From assembly GCA_008080925.1 (NCBI GenBank), contig VMDJ01000030.1, forward strand, positions 1-14,487: DNA of 14,487 bases, given 5' to 3'. Shown here piece after piece: positions 1-5,211 of the stretch. Position 1 is the first letter of the stretch. Each line of letters opens with the position of its first letter. The stretch comes from Gammaproteobacteria bacterium. GTDB taxonomy: Bacteria > Pseudomonadota > Gammaproteobacteria > Chromatiales > Chromatiaceae. A model generated the notes under the pieces. It made no database searches. It saw only the letters and a list, made by a program, of their open reading frames with translations, and was not told the DNA's origin. A program made the translations under genes and the position numbers.

Positions 1-83
1 CTTTAAATGAGCTGAAGTAGGCTCAATATTTATGTTGGTACATCTCTCTTGCGCTAATTACATCGCTGATTACCGCATTAGGT

Positions 84-227
84 ATGTCGGCATGGTATGC
101 GTCTATTGATAGAGTTTGGGTATTTCCATTTAAATTTATAATAGGAGATATGCTTGGAACTTTAGTCATTTTGACTATACTTGTTGCAGTGCGAAAGCCA
201 ATCTTAAATACGGTGAAATTCAAATGA
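84..227 (+). CDS. Small membrane-protein frame, possibly the remnant of a larger gene
   Basis: The frame encodes 47 residues from ATG 84 and ends in a TGA that overlaps the next gene's start as ATGA, an arrangement typical of translationally coupled genes. It has a strongly hydrophobic stretch at about residues 17-36, with GDML at 21-24, followed by a basic VRKP. Membrane-like coding continues in the same frame upstream of ATG 84, back to about position 36 (WYISLALITSLITALG). That part has no ATG, GTG or TTG start, and a TAG closes the frame at 18-20. The gene therefore either starts at ATG 84 with no clear Shine-Dalgarno site, uses a rare start, or is the C-terminal remnant of a decayed membrane protein. 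I do not recognise the family. The coupling to the next gene is seen; any function is unknown. Confidence 0.45.
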   Translation: MSAWYASIDRVWVFPFKFIIGDMLGTLVILTILVAVRKPILNTVKFK

Positions 228-529
228 CAAATTTAAAGTTCTTTTTGGGATTAGTACGGATGCTGGCGGATGCCTCTGACGAGTTAGGATTAACTGGCCT
301 GACTGAATCTGACCGTACTATTTATATGTTGCTCTGGGAAGCTGCAGACAAGTCTTCACGCCAGTTGGAAGTGCGTTATGAAGAGTTTGTAGATGCAGTG
401 TCTGGCCCAGGCGTGAAATTCTCACGTGCGCAGTTCTACAAGACATTGAAGAAGCTCGAAGAGCTCAAGTTGATTGAGCGTGTTGGTAGTCCACGTAGTG
501 CGCGTTATCACTTGTTGGGTGAAGTCTAA
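224..529 (+). CDS. Small winged-helix-like protein of unknown function
   Basis: This is a 101-residue soluble protein. Its middle and C-terminal half look like a winged-helix or MarR/TrmB-type fold: a helix at about 27-42 (TESDRTIYMLLWEAAD), a helix at 49-58, a recognition-helix-like stretch at 66-81 (FSRAQFYKTLKKLEEL) and a short basic wing at 84-97 (IERVGSPRSARYHLL). It is most simply a small DNA-binding regulator, but I cannot name a family and no target is evident. Its ATG overlaps the stop of the upstream membrane frame, and it has no strong Shine-Dalgarno site of its own, which suggests coupled translation. A strong terminator follows 18 bases after the stop, so it is the last gene of its transcript. 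The fold assignment is inference from sequence pattern. Confidence 0.75.
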   Translation: MTNLKFFLGLVRMLADASDELGLTGLTESDRTIYMLLWEAADKSSRQLEVRYEEFVDAVSGPGVKFSRAQFYKTLKKLEELKLIERVGSPRSARYHLLGEV

Positions 530-547
530 ACCCTACCGTTTTGAAAG

Positions 548-571
548 CCCGCGCTAGTCGCGGGTTTTTTT
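548..571 (+). terminator. Intrinsic terminator after the winged-helix gene
   Basis: A perfect 6-bp GC stem (CCCGCG at 548-553 and CGCGGG at 559-564) with a 5-base loop is followed by seven T residues at 565-571. It has the standard shape of a rho-independent terminator for the plus strand. The stop codon and last five codons of the opposite-strand hydroxylase gene lie inside it. On the minus strand the hairpin has no following T tract, so it should work in one direction only. Confidence 0.85.
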
Positions 572-1378
572 ATGCGTATTGATAAAGGGAATAGATAAGA
601 CCCCAGTTATAAATACAGCATCTTTTGGGTCGCGGTATTCATCCAATCCTATGTGCATTTCTTCATGCGCAAGGCTCGGTATTTTTTGATAGCTGCTAAA
701 AAGATAGTCCCACCAACTCAGCGCAAAGCCAAAATTTCTATTTGATTCAATATTGTCAGTTGAGTGATGAATCCGATGCATGTCGGGTGTAACAATAATC
801 CGTCTCAATGCGTTATCAAGCTTTGCATTTAGGTTGATGTTGCCGTGATTAAACAAAGAGCCTGCATTTAACAGCAGTTCAAAAATCAAAACGGCCAGAA
901 CGGGAGCCCCTAACAAAGCGATGATAAGTGTTTTGTAAATCATCGAAATGATAATTTCCAAAGGATGAAAACGTAACCCGGTAGTGACATCAAATTCTGG
1001 ATCTGCGTGATGTACTCGATGCATTCGCCAAAGCAGAGGCACTGTATGCATTAATCGATGTTGCCAATAGATTGCACAATCCAAAAGTATGACTGAAAGC
1101 GTAACTGCAGCGATGGGGTGAATCTCGATGAGATTGAGAAGCCCTATTTGTTGTTCACTGACGATGAGAGCTATGCCGACAGCTGCCATGGGGAAGAGTA
1201 AGCGTACGAGCAGAGTGTTTATGACCACTAAAGCAAGGTTGTTTACCCATCGGGCGGTAAGAGACTGCAGGCGTTTTCGCTTGGGTGATAACCATTCCCA
1301 CAGGGCGATGACAAAAAATACACCTGTAAAGGTGATAACCCTGAGGGTAGATTCGTTTTGTAGTATCCAGTCTTTCAT
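554..1378 (-). CDS. Membrane fatty acid hydroxylase / sterol desaturase-family protein
   Basis: The 274-residue integral membrane protein belongs to the non-haem di-iron fatty acid hydroxylase superfamily, whose members hydroxylate or desaturate lipids or carotenoids using oxygen. The histidine clusters that bind iron are all visible: HRLMH at 107-111, HRVHH at 120-124, FHPLE at 137-141, NHGN at 177-180 and HRIHH at 201-205. Hydrophobic segments lie at about 12-29, 46-73, 88-105 and 142-172. The substrate cannot be told from the sequence; many bacterial members of this type remain uncharacterised. The ATG at 1378 has no clear Shine-Dalgarno site, and only 25 bases separate it from the stop of the preceding glycosyltransferase fragment, so the two probably share a transcript. 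The C-terminal codons overlap the terminator of the opposing gene. Confidence 0.88.
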   Translation of the reverse strand: MKDWILQNESTLRVITFTGVFFVIALWEWLSPKRKRLQSLTARWVNNLALVVINTLLVRLLFPMAAVGIALIVSEQQIGLLNLIEIHPIAAVTLSVILLDCAIYWQHRLMHTVPLLWRMHRVHHADPEFDVTTGLRFHPLEIIISMIYKTLIIALLGAPVLAVLIFELLLNAGSLFNHGNINLNAKLDNALRRIIVTPDMHRIHHSTDNIESNRNFGFALSWWDYLFSSYQKIPSLAHEEMHIGLDEYRDPKDAVFITGVLSIPFINTHKKTRD

Positions 1379-1403
1379 CAGGCAAAAGATAGCGCTAATG
1401 AAG

Positions 1404-1856
1404 TCACTCTGCTTTGGCGCTGTTTAAATTTTTAAGCTGATGTAAAACGTTAAGGTAAAGATTTTCTTCTCCACCCAGCGATAGGGCATAGGTTTTACCT
1501 GCTGCTGCAGCTTGTTCACGGAGATTTGGATCATTCAGGGTGGTTTTAATTGCTGATGTGAGGGTCGCAATGTCCTCAGGTGGGACGGTGATTGCAGCAT
1601 CGGTTGGTACAACATCATCGACTGCGGGTCCTGAAGAAATGATCACACATTTTCCAAGCGCCATTGCGCTCAGATAAACGCTGATGCCAGTCGCTGAGAT
1701 ATTGCCTTTAAGAACCGGTAAAACGACCAATGTGGCGCCGGCAATATGCTCGAGAAAACTTTTACGATCTCCATCATGACGAACGATCTCAACATTGCTG
1801 GGTAGATTGTTTGTAGAGAGTGCTGATCCATGTTTGGTGATTTCGCCATCACCCAT
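1404..1856 (-). CDS. Glycosyltransferase C-terminal domain, N-terminal half missing
   Basis: The 150-residue product matches only the second (nucleotide-sugar binding) Rossmann half of a GT4-type glycosyltransferase. It has the strand-loop pattern ending in ATLVVLPV, then ISATGISVYLSAMALGKCVI, which corresponds to the family's usual G-x-S-x-x-E-A-x-x-x-G-K-P-V-I region but with Ser-Val in place of the usual glutamate position. A C-terminal PPEDIATLTSAI helix follows. Full-length members are about 350-400 residues. Upstream in this frame a stop lies seven codons before the GTG at 1862, and no N-terminal domain is seen in the other frames. I chose the ATG at 1856 because AAGGA lies nine bases upstream; GTG 1862 is the alternative. 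It may be a decayed gene or a short stand-alone domain. Activity on its own is doubtful. Confidence 0.65.
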   Translation of the reverse strand: MGDGEITKHGSALSTNNLPSNVEIVRHDGDRKSFLEHIAGATLVVLPVLKGNISATGISVYLSAMALGKCVIISSGPAVDDVVPTDAAITVPPEDIATLTSAIKTTLNDPNLREQAAAAGKTYALSLGGEENLYLNVLHQLKNLNSAKAE

Positions 1857-2059
1857 CGTCACGAATCCTTGTGAAATTGATTATTAGGAATTAAACGATT
1901 ATCGGCGTTTTGGGCCAGACTTTAGCTGTACGAAATAGATGACAACCTGTTCAGGTCAGAAGATCGAATTTCAGGTCAACTAGATGGGTTATTTTGGTCA
2001 AAAGTCAGCTATTGTTCATTCATGACCATATTTTGTTCTGAGTGTAAATTGTACAAAAA
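1857..2059. promoter_or_regulatory. Divergent control region of the pterin operon, with GGTCA repeats
   Basis: This roughly 200-bp gap separates the minus-strand glycosyltransferase fragment from folX and must carry the folX promoter. TTCAGGTCA occurs twice, at 1950-1958 and 1970-1978, exactly 20 bases apart and so on one face of the helix. A further GGTCA lies at 1996-2000 and the reverse (TGACC) at 2023-2027. The first copy also forms an inverted repeat, ACCTG-TT-CAGGT, at 1945-1956. An imperfect TGTA-TACA dyad lies at 2043-2055, right before folX. I find no convincing -35/-10 pair, so the exact promoter is not assigned. Confidence 0.45.
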
Positions 2060-2488
2060 ATGAAAATAACTTCAGCCACCATTTCGATTAGTAATCTCCG
2101 ATTAAGAACCTTTATCGGATTTAACGATGAAGAGCGCGAGAAGCAGCAAGATATTGTGATAAATGCCGAAATTCAGCATTGTCTCGACCCGCAGGTCGTG
2201 GAAGCCGACCAAGTGGATGCAGCGCTGAATTACAAAACCATCACTAAGCAAATCATCAAGTTGGTAGAGGATGGTCGCTTTCTACTCTTAGAAAAATTGA
2301 CCCATGAGGTCTTGGCTATCTGTGCCGAGGATGCCTCTGTTATGAAAGCCACTGTGCGTATTGATAAGCCACATGCTTTGCGATTTGCCGATTCTGTATC
2401 GGTTACCTTGTCTTATGACGCAGCAGTGGACGCTGCAGGAGAAAAAGAACATGAGCACACCCTCCGTTCGATTAGCCAAGCATCCTGA
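2060..2488 (+). CDS. folX: Dihydroneopterin triphosphate 2'-epimerase
   Basis: FolX converts 7,8-dihydroneopterin triphosphate to the monapterin form in the cytoplasm. It shares a fold with dihydroneopterin aldolase (FolB). This 142-residue protein matches E. coli FolX rather than FolB: NLRLRTFIG at 12-20, QDIVIN at 30-35, ALNYKTITK at 55-63, LLEKLT at 76-81 and KPHALRFADSVS at 103-114. E. coli FolX has about 120 residues; the extra 20 or so at the C-terminus are charged and carry the folE ribosome binding site and start within their coding sequence, so folX and folE overlap by 38 bases. The ATG is preceded by ATTGTACAAAAA with no Shine-Dalgarno site, and an in-frame TAA lies 15 bases upstream, so no longer start is available. 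It is the first gene of the operon. Confidence 0.9.
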   Translation: MKITSATISISNLRLRTFIGFNDEEREKQQDIVINAEIQHCLDPQVVEADQVDAALNYKTITKQIIKLVEDGRFLLLEKLTHEVLAICAEDASVMKATVRIDKPHALRFADSVSVTLSYDAAVDAAGEKEHEHTLRSISQAS

Positions 2489-3128
2489 GATTAGCGCTGA
2501 GGCGCGACTTGTTAGAGATACCTTGTTAGAGCAGGGGCTTGAAACCCCGATGTTCGACAATGGGATGAATTCTGAGCAAAAGTACGAGCGCATCCGTGAG
2601 CTGATGGCTGAGGTGATGGACACGTTAGGTTTAGATCGTGAAGACGATAGTTTGGCTGAAACCCCACATCGCATCGCGAAAATGTATGTGCGAGAGATTT
2701 TCTCTGGTTTGGATTACACCAAGTTTCCAAAGCTATCGCTTATCGAAAATAAGATGAATGCACATGAGATGGTCAAGGTCAGTGATATTGATCTGACGAG
2801 CACCTGCGAGCATCATTTTGTCACTATTGATGGTGTTGCGAAGGTGGCTTACATCCCAGAAAAAACCATTATTGGCCTCTCAAAGATCAACCGTATCGTT
2901 CGTTTCTTTGCGCAACGCCCACAGGTCCAAGAGCGTTTGACACGTCAAGTTCTAGTGGCGCTTCAAGTGTTGCTTGGCACAGAAAATGTTGCAGTGAGTA
3001 TTGAGGCAACACATTATTGTGTGAAATCACGTGGAGTTATGGACTCAAATTCGAAAACGAGTACGACAGCTCTCGGCGGTTGCTTCCTCGACAATCAACA
3101 CACTCGAGCTGAATTCCTGCAGTCTTGA
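2451..3128 (+). CDS. folE: GTP cyclohydrolase I
   Basis: FolE opens GTP and rearranges it to 7,8-dihydroneopterin triphosphate, the entry step to folate and tetrahydropterins and the source of the FolX substrate. The 225-residue protein is the zinc-dependent type I enzyme. C119 and H122 (in STCEHHF) and C190 (in THYCVK) match the E. coli zinc ligands C110, H113 and C181. ETPHRIAKMYV at 70-80, the GLSKINRIV helix at 142-150 and FFAQRPQVQERLT at 152-164 are family hallmarks. I placed the start at ATG 2451, which has AGGAG nine bases upstream and gives an N-terminus the length of E. coli FolE; an in-frame ATG at 2361 would add 30 residues inside folX. The stop TGA ends five bases before the start of the next gene. 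Confidence 0.97.
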   Translation: MSTPSVRLAKHPEISAEARLVRDTLLEQGLETPMFDNGMNSEQKYERIRELMAEVMDTLGLDREDDSLAETPHRIAKMYVREIFSGLDYTKFPKLSLIENKMNAHEMVKVSDIDLTSTCEHHFVTIDGVAKVAYIPEKTIIGLSKINRIVRFFAQRPQVQERLTRQVLVALQVLLGTENVAVSIEATHYCVKSRGVMDSNSKTSTTALGGCFLDNQHTRAEFLQS

Positions 3129-3132
3129 TGTC

Positions 3133-3879
3133 ATGTCCAGTGTTCTCGATAGAGGCGAGGGTGACTTACCTCAGTTAGCTCTAGTTGTCGGTGCTAATGG
3201 AGGAATTGGTCATGCACTACGTGTGCGGTTGCTTGAACGTTACCCTTCTCTACAGCTTGTGAGTATTTCTCGAGAACAAGCCTTACCCATCAATGACAGA
3301 GATACTCCGCTTGCGGTAGATATATGCGCTGACGATGACATTAAGTCGTTACCAGAGCGACTTAAGGATTATGGCGCCTTTGATTTATGCCTCATTGCCA
3401 CTGGCTGGTTGCATGATGAATCTATGCAGCCGGAAAAATCTTTCAAGCAGTTGAGTGTTGAGCAAATGCAACGCTCATTCATGATCAATACCATTGCGCC
3501 CACGTTAGCCATTAAGGCGCTTATGCCGGTGTTGTCCAAGCAAGCCAAGATCGGTGTTCTGTCTGCTAGAGTAGGTAGCGTGAGTGATAATCGTTTAGGT
3601 GGATGGCACAGCTATCGCGCCAGTAAGTCTGCACTGAATATGCTGATAAAAAACTATGCTATTGAGCTATCACGAGCGCCAAAGAAAAAAATCATCGTGG
3701 GTTTGCAGCCAGGAACCACAGCGACGCCTTTGTCTGCACCATTTCAGAAGAATGTGGCTGAAGGTCATCTACAGACACCTCAATATACTGCAGCTCAATT
3801 GGTTGAAGTGATGGCTAGATTGATTCCAGAAGACTCTGGAAAACTTTTTGATTTCTTAGGTGAGGAATTTGCACCATGA
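3133..3879 (+). CDS. Short-chain dehydrogenase/reductase, candidate pterin reductase
   Basis: The 248-residue protein is a classical-type SDR. It has the nucleotide-binding glycine motif GANGGIG at 20-26, the structural N119, catalytic S144, and Y161/K165 in YRASK. It resembles C-factor-like SDRs more than the FolM dihydromonapterin reductase. It may take the FolM or dihydropteridine-reductase role here, since folX and folE precede it and a pterin carbinolamine dehydratase follows; this is inferred from context only. The frame is open back to 3031 inside folE, but the ATG at 3133, five bases after the folE stop, gives a normal SDR N-terminus. No good Shine-Dalgarno site is visible, which fits coupling to folE. 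The stop overlaps the following start as ATGA. Confidence 0.9.
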   Translation: MSSVLDRGEGDLPQLALVVGANGGIGHALRVRLLERYPSLQLVSISREQALPINDRDTPLAVDICADDDIKSLPERLKDYGAFDLCLIATGWLHDESMQPEKSFKQLSVEQMQRSFMINTIAPTLAIKALMPVLSKQAKIGVLSARVGSVSDNRLGGWHSYRASKSALNMLIKNYAIELSRAPKKKIIVGLQPGTTATPLSAPFQKNVAEGHLQTPQYTAAQLVEVMARLIPEDSGKLFDFLGEEFAP

Positions 3880-4187
3880 TTAATAACCCAGAGTTAGTGG
3901 TGAGAAATCAACGTAAGTTACTGATGTATGTCGCTAAGCAAAATGATACTGGCTGTTGGGTTTGGCAAGGCCAGATATCAAACAGTGGCTATGGCAAAGT
4001 GTTACTGAAAAGTGATGAGGGTAACAAGATGCACAGTGTGCATCGTGCTGCATTCGAGCTGTTTGTTGGCGGTATGAAAAAAGACGACATCGTTGTTCAG
4101 ACGTGCGGTAATCGTTTGTGTATCAATCCTGAGCATCTCAAAGCGGTGGATGAGATCGATGATACCTACTGGAAGAAATCGCTCTAA
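3876..4187 (+). CDS. Small HNH-type protein with an altered first motif histidine
   Basis: The 103-residue protein has the layout of small phage- and intron-type HNH proteins: GCWVWQG at 26-32, GYG at 38-40, VHRAAFELFVGG at 55-66 and the zinc/metal region VVQTCGNRLCINPEHL at 73-88. C77, C82, N84 and H87 are in place. Related proteins usually read V-x-H-x-C here, but this one has Gln at residue 75 where the first HNH histidine is expected. It may therefore be a poor nuclease or a nucleic-acid-binding derivative. H56 cannot be excluded as a substitute. It overlaps the SDR gene by four bases (ATGA) and the next gene by one base (TAATG), so it is a coupled member of the pterin operon rather than a free-standing mobile gene. 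Its role is unknown. Confidence 0.82.
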   Translation: MINNPELVVRNQRKLLMYVAKQNDTGCWVWQGQISNSGYGKVLLKSDEGNKMHSVHRAAFELFVGGMKKDDIVVQTCGNRLCINPEHLKAVDEIDDTYWKKSL

Positions 4188-4918
4188 TGATGAACCCCAT
4201 CCGTTGGTTTATTGGTTGGGATGTTGGCGGTTGGAATTGTGATAACAACCCGCGTAGTCGGGATGCGATTGCTATTTTAAACGAGCAGGGCGAATTGCTT
4301 GGGGTGCCATGGCGTGGCAACTTGCGAGATACGATTAACCAGTCCACCTCTTCAGCGCAGTGGATAGCGGCGTTATTTCAGCTTTGCGGTGTTCAGTGGT
4401 CGCCAGATCAGGGTGCGGTGGTGATGGCAATTGATATCCCTTTGGCATTCTCTGATGAGTTAGTGGCGTTACTTCATGGAAGGCCGGTTACTCAAGATAT
4501 TCAATCATCCTCAGAAAACCCCTATCTTTATCGATATACAGAACGTTATTTATTTGAGCATGGCGTACGTCCTTTATCACCGATCAAAGACATGATTGGT
4601 GCTCAAGCAACAAAAGGTATTCATGTGCTTGCAAAATTTTCACCTGATGTTATTGCAACAGGGAAATGGAGCGATGGTGAGAATCTAATTGCTTTCGAGG
4701 GCTATCCTTCGCCGTGTAAACGCTCGCAAGATATGTTGGATGCTAAGCAGTTTTATGCTGAGCAGCCTGATGAAGATCGTGAAGACGCGATCACGTGCGC
4801 CATCTTGGCGATGTGGTCTGTCAAACTACCTGAGCGTCTATTGGAGCCAAAGCCAGAGGTGTCTAATAGTGAAGGTTGGATATGGATCCCTCGTGACGTG
4901 ATTTTGAAGGTGGGCTGA
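4187..4918 (+). CDS. DUF429-like predicted RNase H-fold protein
   Basis: The 243-residue protein has the features of DUF429-type proteins, which are predicted to carry an RNase H-like fold and are largely uncharacterised. Acidic residues sit at the expected strand ends: D12 in GWDVGG, D83 in MAIDIPLAF, E171 in FEGYPSP and E199/D200 in DREDAITCAILAMW. The first and last strands and the final helix match a nuclease- or kinase-like core. The start is ATG 4187, which overlaps the HNH stop (TAATG); a second ATG follows immediately at 4190. The stop overlaps the next start as TGATG. Both tight junctions put it in the same operon as the pterin enzymes. Whether it cuts nucleic acid or binds another phosphate-containing ligand cannot be told from sequence. 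Confidence 0.75.
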   Translation: MMNPIRWFIGWDVGGWNCDNNPRSRDAIAILNEQGELLGVPWRGNLRDTINQSTSSAQWIAALFQLCGVQWSPDQGAVVMAIDIPLAFSDELVALLHGRPVTQDIQSSSENPYLYRYTERYLFEHGVRPLSPIKDMIGAQATKGIHVLAKFSPDVIATGKWSDGENLIAFEGYPSPCKRSQDMLDAKQFYAEQPDEDREDAITCAILAMWSVKLPERLLEPKPEVSNSEGWIWIPRDVILKVG

Positions 4919-5202
4919 TGTCAGGTTTTTCTCAAGCACAACTTAACGATTTGTTAGCTGATCAACTGAAAGATTGGCTCTTAGATGAAGGTTGCCTCTA
5001 TCGTGAGTGGCGGTTTACGAATTGGGCTAAAGCAGCTGAGGCTTTTAAAGCTGTTTCGGTGTTGGCGGAGCAAGCTGATCATCATCCCAAGGTGTGTGTT
5101 GAATGGGGTCGATTAGCACTATGGCTGAAAACACATGATGGTGACTTTATCGGTGAGAAAGACCTTAGCTTGGCGTTACAATTGAACTCTACGATTGCTT
5201 AA
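4918..5202 (+). CDS. phhB: Pterin-4a-carbinolamine dehydratase (4a-hydroxytetrahydrobiopterin dehydratase)
   Basis: This small cytoplasmic enzyme (94 residues) dehydrates the 4a-hydroxy form of a tetrahydropterin so that it can be reduced and reused after a hydroxylase reaction. The family signature is complete: AEQADHHP at 50-57 with H55/H56/P57, W63, KTHDGDF at 71-77 with H73, and D82 before LSLAL. The N-terminal YREWRF...AFKAVSVLAE pattern is also typical. Its usual partner, phenylalanine hydroxylase, is not in this window, so the recycled cofactor's consumer is elsewhere, or the enzyme serves another pterin task; dehydratase homologues have also been linked to molybdopterin metabolism. 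The start overlaps the preceding stop (TGATG). pabB follows after nine bases. Confidence 0.93.
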   Translation: MSGFSQAQLNDLLADQLKDWLLDEGCLYREWRFTNWAKAAEAFKAVSVLAEQADHHPKVCVEWGRLALWLKTHDGDFIGEKDLSLALQLNSTIA

Positions 5203-5211
5203 GCTTTTTTC

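Noticed and set aside
1128..1427. Plus-strand frame opposite the hydroxylase
   Set aside because: The minus-strand protein has five conserved histidine motifs; the opposite frame is basic and low in structure.
2060..2488. folX could be dihydroneopterin aldolase (folB)
   Set aside because: The two families share a fold, but NLRLRTFIG, ALNYKTITK and KPHALRFADSVS match FolX far better than the FolB pattern.
4185..4920. Frameshifts at the HNH/DUF429/dehydratase junctions
   Set aside because: Each junction has a proper stop and start in TAATG or TGATG, and each protein is complete at both ends, so these are coupled genes rather than a broken fusion.
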